32,039 nt of DNA from Glaciecola sp. (GTDB lineage: Bacteria; Pseudomonadota; Gammaproteobacteria; Enterobacterales; Alteromonadaceae): contig JAAZVZ010000022.1 of the NCBI GenBank assembly GCA_018623155.1, forward strand, positions 1-32,039, in the 5' to 3' direction. Below, in pieces: positions 1-7,315 of this stretch. A program made the position numbers and the translations under genes. The notes under the pieces were generated by a model. The model was not told where the DNA came from. It ran no database searches and saw only the letters and a program-made list of their open reading frames with translations. Position 1 is the stretch's first letter, and every line of letters begins with the position of its first letter.

Positions 1-253
1 AGGCACGCATTACCGGCTGAAATTCATCCGCAGTATACGTTGCCAATAAATCACGCAAACCTACCGGCCGTAACTCCTTATGTTCGACATATTGAGAACC
101 TAGGTCAATCATTTTCAGATCATCGCCCATCGGCACGGCTGAAGATACATATGATGCAAAAACGTCTGAATCTATGATGTCCTGCCAACGTGGCAAAAGC
201 ATCCCTTCGGAGTGCACAAGCACTTGTTGTTTAACGAAAATAATGGCATGCAT
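1..253 (-). CDS. nudC: NudC-like NADH pyrophosphatase, N-terminal part (runs off the left edge)
   Basis: Only about 84 N-terminal residues are present, starting MHAIIFVKQQVLVHSEG, and the frame is open to the left edge. The stretch DLKMIDLGSQYVEHKELRPVG followed by LRDLLATYTADEF and VMRA resembles the N-terminal domain of NudC-type NADH/NAD-cap pyrophosphatases, where the RALL-like segment precedes the zinc ribbon and Nudix box. Those diagnostic parts lie outside the window, so the call is tentative. The ATG at 253 was chosen because it leaves about 50 bp to the divergent zur start. The frame stays open further upstream, no good ribosome binding site is visible, and an earlier start cannot be excluded. 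Confidence 0.5.
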   Translation of the reverse strand, partial: MHAIIFVKQQVLVHSEGMLLPRWQDIIDSDVFASYVSSAVPMGDDLKMIDLGSQYVEHKELRPVGLRDLLATYTADEFQPVMRA

Positions 254-302
254 GAGATATTGCTTTAATTCCAGTGCGATTTGTCGATATACTACAAGTG
301 TT

Positions 303-728
303 ATGAGTATATTAATAGAAAAAGCCAAAAAACACTGCGAAAATGCTGGCGCCCGGTTCACTCCTTTGCGCGAACAAGTTTATACGCTATTGGTCAAAGC
401 AAACGCTCCGATCGGTGCCTATGACTTGTTGGATCAGCTCAAATTGGAAAACGATTCCGCCAAACCAGCCACCGTATACCGTTCGTTGGATTTTTTGTTG
501 GATTTTGGTCTGATCCACAAGGTCGAATCGACCAACATGTTTGTTGCTTGCCATCATTTTGGTTGCGCACACCCGGTGCAATTTTTGATCTGTGATAAAT
601 GTGGCAATGTCTCTGAAATACAATCCACATCATTACACGATGCGCTCACAGCACAAGCAACTTCTCAAGGTTTTATCGTAAAACAACAAACTATAGAAGC
701 TCATGGCGTTTGTCACAAATGCCAATAA
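303..728 (+). CDS. zur: Zinc uptake regulator Zur (Fur family)
   Basis: This 141-residue protein (MSILIEKAKKHCENAGARF) reads closely like gammaproteobacterial Zur. It has the winged-helix segment RFTPLREQVYTLL, then AYDLLDQL, KPATVYRSLDFLL and HKVESTN, followed by the zinc-binding region with CDKCGN, a C-terminal IEAHG and a final CHKC pair. Zur is a zinc-sensing repressor of zinc uptake genes. The protein ends right after the last CxxC, without the His-rich tail found in E. coli Zur. A start further upstream at 174 is possible in frame, but it would run into the divergent nudC-like gene and adds a sequence unlike Zur. No clear Zur box was found. The next gene, an OmpA-family protein, follows after 35 bp and could be co-transcribed. 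Confidence 0.9.
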   Translation: MSILIEKAKKHCENAGARFTPLREQVYTLLVKANAPIGAYDLLDQLKLENDSAKPATVYRSLDFLLDFGLIHKVESTNMFVACHHFGCAHPVQFLICDKCGNVSEIQSTSLHDALTAQATSQGFIVKQQTIEAHGVCHKCQ

Positions 729-763
729 AGCATACATTAAATATTAACTAACAAGGATGAATT

Positions 764-1840
764 GTGAAACACAACACTACCTTAATTCTAGCCTCTGCCT
801 TAACAGTAGCATTGTCATTACCGGCCATTGCACACGATCATAATACTGATGATATTAAGCAATCATGGATAGGCGTCTTTGCTGGCAAATATATTGGCGA
901 CTCTTCTCGCCCTAATGAACAAAATCTCTATGACGACGGAAAACTAGCTGGCGCTGAAGTCGGCATTCGCTTTTCTTCTCAATGGGCTGTGCGTTTAGAA
1001 GCTGCTCGCACCTATATTGACACGATTAATGGTGATATTGACGGCTTCAATCTTGGCCTTGACGGCATGTATTTTTTTGACAATGACAACCATTACGTCT
1101 TCGCCGGTGTTCGCCAAATAGATGACAGTGTGGAATCTTCTTTATCCGGAGCTATTGGTCTTGGTACTCAATGGGGAGGCGCTACAGGCTTTCGTTTGAT
1201 CACCGAAGCTGGCTACTATCGTGATTTTGAAAACGATTACAATGATTTGGTTGTCAAACTGGGCGTATCATATCACTTTGGTCAATCTGTCAATCGAGCT
1301 AATGTCAACAAATCACCTGCGCCCAGCAACGTCGTGTCAAACACACCTGCTGCACAAACTATTGACGTAAACCGCCACTCAGACGACGACAATGATGGTG
1401 TATTCAACCGCAATGATTCATGCCCTAATACCGCTTCAGGAAAGACCGTTGACGCAAATGGGTGTGCAGTAAAAACGTTGGTAGAAAAACAAGTGCGCTT
1501 AACCGTGCTGTTTGACAACAACTCCGCCTCAGTAAAAAATCCCAATTCCATGGACTTTGCTAAAGTGGCTGAGTTTTTAAACACTTACCCACAAGCCCAG
1601 GCTCTCATTGAAGGTCATACCTCAGTTGTTGGTTCAGAGGCTTTTAATCAAGCACTGTCTGAGGCTCGTGCAGAGAATGTGCGTAAAGTATTAATCGATG
1701 TTCATGGTGCGCCAGCTGATCGAGTTGAGAGTATTGGATATGGTGAATCTCGTCCGGTAAACAACGCCATGACTGATGCAGCACACGCACAAAACCGCAG
1801 AGTAGTTTCGGTTATCATCGCCATTACTGAACAAGAATAA
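764..1840 (+). CDS. OmpA-family outer-membrane protein with TSP3 linker
   Basis: This is a 358-residue protein with a GTG start preceded by AAGGATG. A signal peptide (residues 1-23, ending LPAIA before HDH) is followed by an N-terminal beta-barrel-like region to about residue 173, a Pro/Asn-rich linker, one thrombospondin type 3-like calcium motif (DDDNDGVFNRNDSCP, near 207-221) and a C-terminal OmpA/MotB domain (about 244-355). OmpA domains of this type tether the outer membrane to peptidoglycan. The usual ligand Arg is present (Arg302 in LSEARAENV), but the position normally Asp in GHTD is Ser287 (GHTSVVGS). The gene ends at a strong terminator. It may be a minor porin or a structural anchor; the substrate, if any, is unknown. 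Confidence 0.85.
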   Translation: MKHNTTLILASALTVALSLPAIAHDHNTDDIKQSWIGVFAGKYIGDSSRPNEQNLYDDGKLAGAEVGIRFSSQWAVRLEAARTYIDTINGDIDGFNLGLDGMYFFDNDNHYVFAGVRQIDDSVESSLSGAIGLGTQWGGATGFRLITEAGYYRDFENDYNDLVVKLGVSYHFGQSVNRANVNKSPAPSNVVSNTPAAQTIDVNRHSDDDNDGVFNRNDSCPNTASGKTVDANGCAVKTLVEKQVRLTVLFDNNSASVKNPNSMDFAKVAEFLNTYPQAQALIEGHTSVVGSEAFNQALSEARAENVRKVLIDVHGAPADRVESIGYGESRPVNNAMTDAAHAQNRRVVSVIIAITEQE

Positions 1841-1855
1841 ACCATTAGCTCAAAC

Positions 1856-1895
1856 AAAAGCCCGCTGCACTTTTGAAGTGTGAGCGGGCTTTTTT
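1856..1895. terminator. Bidirectional rho-independent terminator between ompA-like gene and dnaB
   Basis: The arms AAAAGCCCGCT and AGCGGGCTTTTTT form an 11-bp GC-rich stem, with a T run on the plus strand and an A run before it. It lies 16 bp after the OmpA-family stop and 24 bp from the dnaB stop, so it can serve both converging genes. Confidence 0.9.
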
Positions 1896-1918
1896 ATAAC
1901 CGAATTTTGCGATTAACC

Positions 1919-3307
1919 CTAATATTGGTCACCCATATGAGGGCCTGCGTAATTTTCAAAGCGTGAAAACTGTCCTTGGAATACCAAACGACACGTACCA
2001 ATGGGACCATTACGCTGTTTACCAATGATGATCTCCGCAATGCCTTTCTCTTCAGAGTTCTCGTGATATACCTCATCACGATAGATAAACATAATCAAAT
2101 CTGCATCTTGTTCTATTGCGCCAGATTCACGTAAGTCGCTGTTTACCGGACGCTTATCAGCTCTCTGCTCGAGTGTCCGATTTAATTGAGATAGCGCAAC
2201 TACCGGTACATTTAACTCTTTCGCTAAGGCTTTAAGTGAGCGCGATATTTCGGCAATTTCCAACGTCCGATTTTCTGACAGCGCCGGAACGCGCATCAAT
2301 TGTAGATAATCGATCATGATCATGGACAATCCACCACTCTCCCGAGCGAGTTTGCGCGCACGTGAGCGCACATCCATCGGCGTCAAACCAGAAGAGTCAT
2401 CAATGTACACACAGTCCTTATCTTTTAGCTGCGCCATGGTATTTGACAATCGGGCCCAATCCTCTTCATCAAGTTGAGCTGTCCGGATTTTGGTTTGATC
2501 CACTCGACTTAATGAGGCGAGCATACGCATCATCAACTGCTCAGACGGCATTTCCAAACTGAACACAAGTACTGGCTTTTCTTCAACCATCATAGCATTT
2601 TCGACGAGGTTCATCGCAAATGTGGTCTTTCCCATCGACGGCCTTGCGGCAACAATGACCAAATCCGACGGCTGCAAACCACTGGTTTTTTTGTCTAAGT
2701 CGGTAAATCCAGTCGTCACACCGGTCACTTCTTTGTTGCTCTTAACTAAAGCATCTAATCGCTCAACCGTTTTGCCAAGAACATTGGTGACACTTTGCGG
2801 CCCTTCAGACTGTCCGGTGCGTTTTTCGGCTATTTCAAAGACTTTGCTTTCAGCCAGATCCAAAATTTCACTGCTGTCACGTCCTTCAGGATGATAGCCT
2901 ACTTCGGCAATATCATGAGCAACACCAATCAGCTCTCTAGTGATGGCGCGTTCTTTGATAATACTGGCGTATGTTATGACGTTTGCTGCAGACGGCGTAT
3001 TGTTGGCGAGCTCTCCGAGATAGGATAAGCCTCCAGCTTCTTCTAACTTGTCGTGTTGCTCAAGATGCTCAGAGACGGTAATGACGTCCACTGGCTGTGA
3101 AGCGCCAAGGAGTTTAAGAATCGCACTATAAATCGTACGATGCGATAACAAATAAAAATCTTCAGCAATAACAATGTCCGTGACCTTATCCCAAGTATCA
3201 GGAGAGATCAGCATACTCCCTAACACCGATTGCTCGGCTTCTACCGAATGTGGCGGTATCTTGAGTTTTTCGATTTGAGAGTCAGGTTTTTTATTATTAT
3301 CTGCCAC
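1919..3307 (-). CDS. dnaB: Replicative DNA helicase DnaB
   Basis: This 462-residue protein is the hexameric 5'-3' helicase that unwinds DNA at the replication fork. The N-terminal primase-interacting domain (IPPHSVEAEQSVLGSML) is followed by the RecA-like core with Walker A ARPSMGKTT (Lys227), Walker B MIMIDYLQL, and the conserved DLRESGAIEQDAD and IGKQRNGPIG segments. Length and order match E. coli DnaB, and no intein is present. The start is GTG (GTG GCA GAT AAT), since no in-frame ATG lies just upstream; the Shine-Dalgarno is weak. The gene lies 142 bp downstream of rplI, behind the rplI terminator, so it probably has its own promoter in that gap. Confidence 0.98.
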   Translation of the reverse strand: MADNNKKPDSQIEKLKIPPHSVEAEQSVLGSMLISPDTWDKVTDIVIAEDFYLLSHRTIYSAILKLLGASQPVDVITVSEHLEQHDKLEEAGGLSYLGELANNTPSAANVITYASIIKERAITRELIGVAHDIAEVGYHPEGRDSSEILDLAESKVFEIAEKRTGQSEGPQSVTNVLGKTVERLDALVKSNKEVTGVTTGFTDLDKKTSGLQPSDLVIVAARPSMGKTTFAMNLVENAMMVEEKPVLVFSLEMPSEQLMMRMLASLSRVDQTKIRTAQLDEEDWARLSNTMAQLKDKDCVYIDDSSGLTPMDVRSRARKLARESGGLSMIMIDYLQLMRVPALSENRTLEIAEISRSLKALAKELNVPVVALSQLNRTLEQRADKRPVNSDLRESGAIEQDADLIMFIYRDEVYHENSEEKGIAEIIIGKQRNGPIGTCRLVFQGQFSRFENYAGPHMGDQY

Positions 3308-3389
3308 AACCGTAAGCCATTTGCCAATAAAATAAGGATAGTTATTATCCCCTTTTACCCCTCAGTTTCAACTGCTAATTTAGGTCCTT

Positions 3390-3426
3390 AAAAAAAAACC
3401 GCCACCTAAAATCAGGCAGCGGTTTT
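3390..3426 (-). terminator. Terminator of the rpsF-rpsR-rplI operon
   Basis: On the minus strand, AAAACCGCTGCCTGA pairs with the region ending GGTGGCGGTTTTTTTT, giving a GC-rich stem and an eight-T tail. It begins 24 nt after the rplI stop and separates the ribosomal operon from dnaB. Confidence 0.85.
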
Positions 3427-3449
3427 ATGATTATTTAAATACGGAGTAT

Positions 3450-3902
3450 TTATGCTTCAGCAACAATAACCACTTTAGCAGTAGTTGTTACATCTGAGTG
3501 AAGTTGTACGTCAATGTCGTACTCACCTAACTCACGTAACGTACCAGTAGGTAGTTTTACTTCAGCTTTAGTGACTTCAACGCCCGCTGCAGTAATAGCA
3601 TCAGCGATGTCACGAGTACCAACAGAACCGAACAATTTACCTTCGTCGCCCGCTGGTGATGCGATAGTAACCGCTTCAAGAGCCGCCAACTGATCAGCGC
3701 GTGCTTGTGCAGCAGCTAATGCTTCAGCAATCTTCGCTTCTAGTTCTGCACGACGTGCTTCGAACTTGGCCACATTATCTTTAGTTGCAGGTACTGCTTT
3801 TCCTTGTGGGAATAAGAAGTTACGAGCATAACCGGCTTTAACTGAAACTTGGTCGCCCAAACCGCCTAAGTTAGCGATCTTATCTAATAAAATAATATCC
3901 AT
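3450..3902 (-). CDS. rplI: Large-subunit ribosomal protein bL9
   Basis: The 150-residue product starts [17 protein letters not shown] and continues [16 protein letters not shown], the signature of bL9. A central helix ([20 protein letters not shown]) links the N-terminal rRNA-binding domain to the C-terminal domain ([17 protein letters not shown]). bL9 binds domain V of 23S rRNA and helps maintain the reading frame. It is the last gene of the operon, 14 nt after rpsR, followed by a strong terminator. Length is as expected (E. coli 149). Confidence 0.98.
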   Translation of the reverse strand: MDIILLDKIANLGGLGDQVSVKAGYARNFLFPQGKAVPATKDNVAKFEARRAELEAKIAEALAAAQARADQLAALEAVTIASPAGDEGKLFGSVGTRDIADAITAAGVEVTKAEVKLPTGTLRELGEYDIDVQLHSDVTTTAKVVIVAEA

Positions 3903-3916
3903 TGCTAACTCCGCGC

Positions 3917-4144
3917 TTATTTGTGGCCATCAGTGTAAGGTAACAATGCTAGGAAACGCGCACGTTTGATAGCAGTTGATAACTGACGCTGATATTTTGC
4001 ACTGGTGCCTGTGATACGGCTAGGAACAATCTTACCTGATTCAGTAATGTAGTTCTTTAAAGTAGCAGTATCTTTGTAATCAATCTCTGCAACGCCTTCG
4101 GCTGAGAAGCGGCAGTATTTACGACGTCTAAAAAATCGAGCCAT
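3917..4144 (-). CDS. rpsR: Small-subunit ribosomal protein bS18
   Basis: The 75-residue product [17 protein letters not shown] is typical of bS18, with the conserved segments [20 protein letters not shown] and [13 protein letters not shown]. bS18 forms a heterodimer with bS6 on the platform of the 30S subunit. The gene is preceded by rpsF with only 11 nt between them, so the two are translationally close. In E. coli priB lies between rpsF and rpsR; here there is no room for it. Confidence 0.98.
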   Translation of the reverse strand: MARFFRRRKYCRFSAEGVAEIDYKDTATLKNYITESGKIVPSRITGTSAKYQRQLSTAIKRARFLALLPYTDGHK

Positions 4145-4155
4145 GAGTACTCTCC

Positions 4156-4545
4156 TTATGCTTCTTCGTTAGTAGACTCAGCTTTTGCTTCTGGAGCAGG
4201 CGCTGACTCTGAGCGTTGTTCACGACGTTCTTCTTTCTTCATTGGTGAAGGTTCAGTTACTGCATCTTTAGTGCGGATAACTAAGTTACGAAGGACAACA
4301 TCGTTGAAACGGAATGCAGTCTCTAGTTCCTCAACGGCTTCAGCAGTTGCTTCGGCATTGATTAGAACATAGTGTGCTTTGTGTAGTTTTTCGATTGGGT
4401 ATGCCAATTGGCGACGGCCCCAGTCTTCTAAACGGTGGATCTGACCGCCTTCTTGGGTCAGGATACCAGTGTATCTTTCGATCATACCTGGTACTTGTTC
4501 ACTCTGGTCAGGGTGAACCATGAATACGATTTCGTAATGACGCAT
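4156..4545 (-). CDS. rpsF: Small-subunit ribosomal protein bS6
   Basis: The 129-residue product begins [19 protein letters not shown] and contains [22 protein letters not shown] and [13 protein letters not shown], all conserved in bS6. The C-terminal acidic and alanine-rich tail ending STNEEA resembles the glutamylated tail of E. coli S6, although the poly-Glu end is less regular. It is the first gene of the operon, with AAGGA six nt before the ATG. It follows a promoter with good -35 and -10 boxes and a leader of about 79 nt. Confidence 0.98.
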   Translation of the reverse strand: MRHYEIVFMVHPDQSEQVPGMIERYTGILTQEGGQIHRLEDWGRRQLAYPIEKLHKAHYVLINAEATAEAVEELETAFRFNDVVLRNLVIRTKDAVTEPSPMKKEERREQRSESAPAPEAKAESTNEEA

Positions 4546-4624
4546 CGTGATTCCTTATGGTTTGTAGTCTTTGCAGTACAGCCTTCTGCGCTAAGACAAG
4601 GAACAAATGGGATTGGCTGTAAGG
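4546..4624 (-). promoter_or_regulatory. rpsF 5' leader, candidate S6:S18-type autoregulatory RNA
   Basis: The predicted transcript has about 79 nt before rpsF. It contains a perfect 6-bp inverted repeat (ACAGCC with GGCTGT, plus-strand 4578-4583 and 4615-4620) enclosing about 31 nt. Many bacteria carry an rpsF leader hairpin bound by the S6:S18 complex for feedback control. Position and operon fit that, but I could not verify the family's consensus nucleotides, so this is a candidate only. Confidence 0.35.
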
Positions 4625-4630
4625 GCGCGA

Positions 4631-4659
4631 ATATTACGCAGGTTTTGACCAAAAAGCAA
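4631..4659 (-). promoter_or_regulatory. Sigma70 promoter of rpsF-rpsR-rplI
   Basis: Minus-strand -35 TTGCTT (4654-4659) and -10 TAATAT (4631-4636) are separated by exactly 17 nt. A GC-rich discriminator (TCGCGCCC) follows, as is common at stringently controlled ribosomal promoters. Confidence 0.75.
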
Positions 4660-4699
4660 GCATTTATCGAATTGTGATTTTGCTAAAATATTGGCCTAT

Positions 4700-6988
4700 C
4701 TATTGAGTGTAAGCGTACGAGATTTTGAAAAACAAGGAACGCTCGTTGCGCGTCAGTCGCTCCATGCTCTCGTCTTGAAATCCCGCATCCGAATAACCCA
4801 AGAAAAACTTAGTCAATGGATTTACTTTATAAGAATACAACAACTGTACCCCCATATCCTTGTAATAAGGTGTTACGTCATCGATGTAATTGTCTGTATT
4901 TCGCACCACTTCTGAGACATCCACAATGAGACGCACAAATTGTTTTGCGTCAAACTGATAGGTCATCCGGCCCTGCATCACCTTCGCTGTGAAGACATTC
5001 GCACCCGAAGCATCTAGTTTGACGAATTCATACCCAGCATTAAGTTTAAGATGTCGATTAAATTGATACTCGAGTGATGAATCGGAAACAAAGCGATCTC
5101 CCACCCGATTGTTTGCAAAATCAATTTGCTCACCTTGTGAGAAACGCTGAGACAACTCTAGATCAGCAGTAGGACGCGTCTCAATGATCAAACGATTAAA
5201 ATACTCGTCAAATAATGTCGTATTACCAGAAACCCTCAAGATACTTGGATCTTGCCTCAAACCGACGCGTTGTCGTCGAGTATGTCCAAAGTCAATAAAT
5301 GTATCGTATTTGGCATTGATTGAGAAAAATGCTTCGATTTCTTTTTCTAACAAATCGCCATTATCATCGTGATGAATGTCCCAATCTCCGCGCAAGCGAA
5401 GTCGATTCCACCAGGCCTCCTCGCTACGCCAAGTGTATCCACCACCAATCACCGATGTCCTGCGGTCTACTCTCGAAACAAAGCCCAAATCGCCACGGAA
5501 ATTTGCTTCGTTGTCAAAGTGCCCGATGCGAATAGAGTAATTTTCGGTATTTCTACGATAATCTAACCGAAATGCACTCCCCCCAATCGACTCACCATAT
5601 TGAGTGCGCAATGCCGCTTCAGAAAAAGCATCTTGCTCATTACATAAGTCATCATCACAAAATTGCTGATACAAATCTTGCGGATATTCTGTATCTGAAT
5701 GCACATACTGAATGCGAATGTTATCTGCGTCAGTTGGCGTCCATTTGCTATCGACCCCAAGGACATAGTTATGATAATCATTGGCTTCACGCAAGGTAGA
5801 TACAATACCCAAAGAGAGGTCTTGATTGACATCATAACGATAGCGCAATGCCATATTATTGGACCGACTCTCTAATGTGGTTACGCGTGAACTCAAATTT
5901 CCTGGGACCAAAAAATTTGTCGTTTCGTCATTGGCAAAAAATACGCCCAAAGAATGCTGAGCAAGTCGTCCTGTTAATTTGATACCGTATTCTGGAGCAT
6001 TGATATTTCGTGTGTAAACCAGATTGAGCATCGAGGTAAAGTAATCCGCATTTTCAACAAAAAATGGGCGCTTTTCTGGGAAAAATAATGCAAATGTATT
6101 GTTGACCGAAACCTGAGCTGAGTCCGACTCAACTTGGGAAAAATCAGGATTGAGCGTGCCTTGTAAGGATATCTCTGGCGTAATACCCCAATTGATATCT
6201 AGACCAATCTCTTGTCCTCTTTCCCCTACCCAATCACTTTGGGGTGAAACATCTCTTGTCTGTGAGTAACCACCCACTATTGTAGATATAAGCTCTATGG
6301 CATCACCTTGTTCGGCTTGTGCAAAACCTTTAACGGGCTGCATTTGACAAAGATCACACGCGTTGTTCCGGTCGTATTGGATATGTGAAATCCGATACAT
6401 GTGTTCTCGAGGATAAAAACGCACAAACTCAACACCCCAAGTTTTCTCTGCATCAGATTGCGAAAAGTTCATAGTGCTTAACGGAATCGCAAACTCAACA
6501 ATATAACCTTCATCCGTTATTTTACCTTGGCTTTGCCAAATGGTATTCCAACTGTCGGACTCATTACCGGTCATCTCGTTTTGGATCGCATCAGACTGGA
6601 TGCCAAATGCGTTCGCAAAAAATTGATAAGCAAGGCGACCGTCATTGAAAGTATCAATTTTGATACCAACGATATCATCTCCCCAGATCAAATCCCTATC
6701 CACTAATCGAGCTTGAATACGTTCAGGTGAGGAGTCAAATGCTTCAAACAGGATATAAAAATTCTGTCCATCTTCAAAGAAGTGGACGGTTGTGTCGACT
6801 GGGGCACGAACATTATTGAAAGGACGCATCACATTGTTCACATCTAGACGATTTGCATGCGACCACTCATTTGCCGAAACTACCCCGTCAATCTCAACAT
6901 TATGAGTAGTACTAAACGGTACATTTATATTTGCCTGAACTGAACAAGTGATAAGTAGAGATACAAAAAAAGAAAAAGTCGCTCGCAC
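4700..6988 (-). CDS. DUF5916 outer-membrane protein with N-terminal CBM9-like domain
   Basis: This 762-residue protein begins with a signal peptide (MRATFSFFVSLLITCSVQA) and then a carbohydrate-binding family 9-like sandwich (about residues 25-210; starts VEIDGVVSANEWSHA, includes VGIKIDTFNDGRLAYQFF). The rest resembles DUF5916, with the characteristic segment from TLNPDFSQVE to FFPEKRPFFVENADYF (near 275-315) and alternating strands to the C-terminus (FFKISYAYTQ), suggesting an outer-membrane barrel. The family is common in polysaccharide-degrading marine bacteria, but its function is not established. The start is GTG at 6988, 4-5 nt after AGGGGG; an ATG four bases upstream is out of frame. 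It is divergent from the hybrid two-component regulator across 327 bp, so joint control is plausible. No obvious terminator was seen downstream. Confidence 0.8.
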   Translation of the reverse strand: MRATFSFFVSLLITCSVQANINVPFSTTHNVEIDGVVSANEWSHANRLDVNNVMRPFNNVRAPVDTTVHFFEDGQNFYILFEAFDSSPERIQARLVDRDLIWGDDIVGIKIDTFNDGRLAYQFFANAFGIQSDAIQNEMTGNESDSWNTIWQSQGKITDEGYIVEFAIPLSTMNFSQSDAEKTWGVEFVRFYPREHMYRISHIQYDRNNACDLCQMQPVKGFAQAEQGDAIELISTIVGGYSQTRDVSPQSDWVGERGQEIGLDINWGITPEISLQGTLNPDFSQVESDSAQVSVNNTFALFFPEKRPFFVENADYFTSMLNLVYTRNINAPEYGIKLTGRLAQHSLGVFFANDETTNFLVPGNLSSRVTTLESRSNNMALRYRYDVNQDLSLGIVSTLREANDYHNYVLGVDSKWTPTDADNIRIQYVHSDTEYPQDLYQQFCDDDLCNEQDAFSEAALRTQYGESIGGSAFRLDYRRNTENYSIRIGHFDNEANFRGDLGFVSRVDRRTSVIGGGYTWRSEEAWWNRLRLRGDWDIHHDDNGDLLEKEIEAFFSINAKYDTFIDFGHTRRQRVGLRQDPSILRVSGNTTLFDEYFNRLIIETRPTADLELSQRFSQGEQIDFANNRVGDRFVSDSSLEYQFNRHLKLNAGYEFVKLDASGANVFTAKVMQGRMTYQFDAKQFVRLIVDVSEVVRNTDNYIDDVTPYYKDMGVQLLYSYKVNPLTKFFLGYSDAGFQDESMERLTRNERSLFFKISYAYTQ

Positions 6989-7082
6989 ACATCCCCCTAA
7001 ATATGATGGGGTGTATTATTTCATAAAGATTTAGTGAGAAGTAGAAATACTGATCACAAATATGTAAACAGATATAAAGAAA

Positions 7083-7129
7083 AAGGATCGTCCTTGACTT
7101 GTTTGCATCCATACAAACCGACGATCCTT
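7083..7129. repeat. Nested inverted repeat in the divergent control region
   Basis: AAGGATCGTC (7083-7092) is repeated perfectly in inverted orientation as GACGATCCTT (7120-7129). Inside it GTTTG (7101-7105) and CAAAC (7114-7118) also match. There is no T run, so a terminator is unlikely. It may be an operator or a stem-loop in a 5' leader. Confidence 0.7.
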
Positions 7130-7200
7130 GTCTTTCGTGTGTTAGAGTGTGATTTTCTTAACAAAAGCCACATGTATAATGTACACCCAGTGTTGGGATT

Positions 7201-7241
7201 AAACTTTCATCTAACGGACAAAAACTTTCACCTAACGGACA
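7201..7241 (+). repeat. Tandem 20-bp direct repeat at 21-bp period, candidate AraC-type operator
   Basis: AAACTTTCATCTAACGGACA (7201-7220) recurs at 7222-7241 with a single change (C for T). The 21-bp period is two helical turns, the arrangement to which AraC-type regulators such as AraC at araI bind. It ends 74 bp before the start of a regulator carrying an AraC domain, so autoregulation is a reasonable inference. Confidence 0.65.
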
Positions 7242-7315
7242 TTATTGGCTTTTTACATGACTTTTTTTGACTCCTAAGGCATTATTATTCAACCAAAGCA
7301 GTGTGATGTAGTTAA

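Larger units (their letters stand above)
6989..7315. promoter_or_regulatory. Divergent control region between DUF5916 gene and hybrid regulator
   Basis: This AT-rich gap has no convincing gene. It holds an inverted repeat at 7083-7129 and a tandem direct repeat at 7201-7241, described separately. Start sites on both sides lie close to it, so it must contain two divergent promoters; I could not assign -35 and -10 boxes with confidence. Confidence 0.6.
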
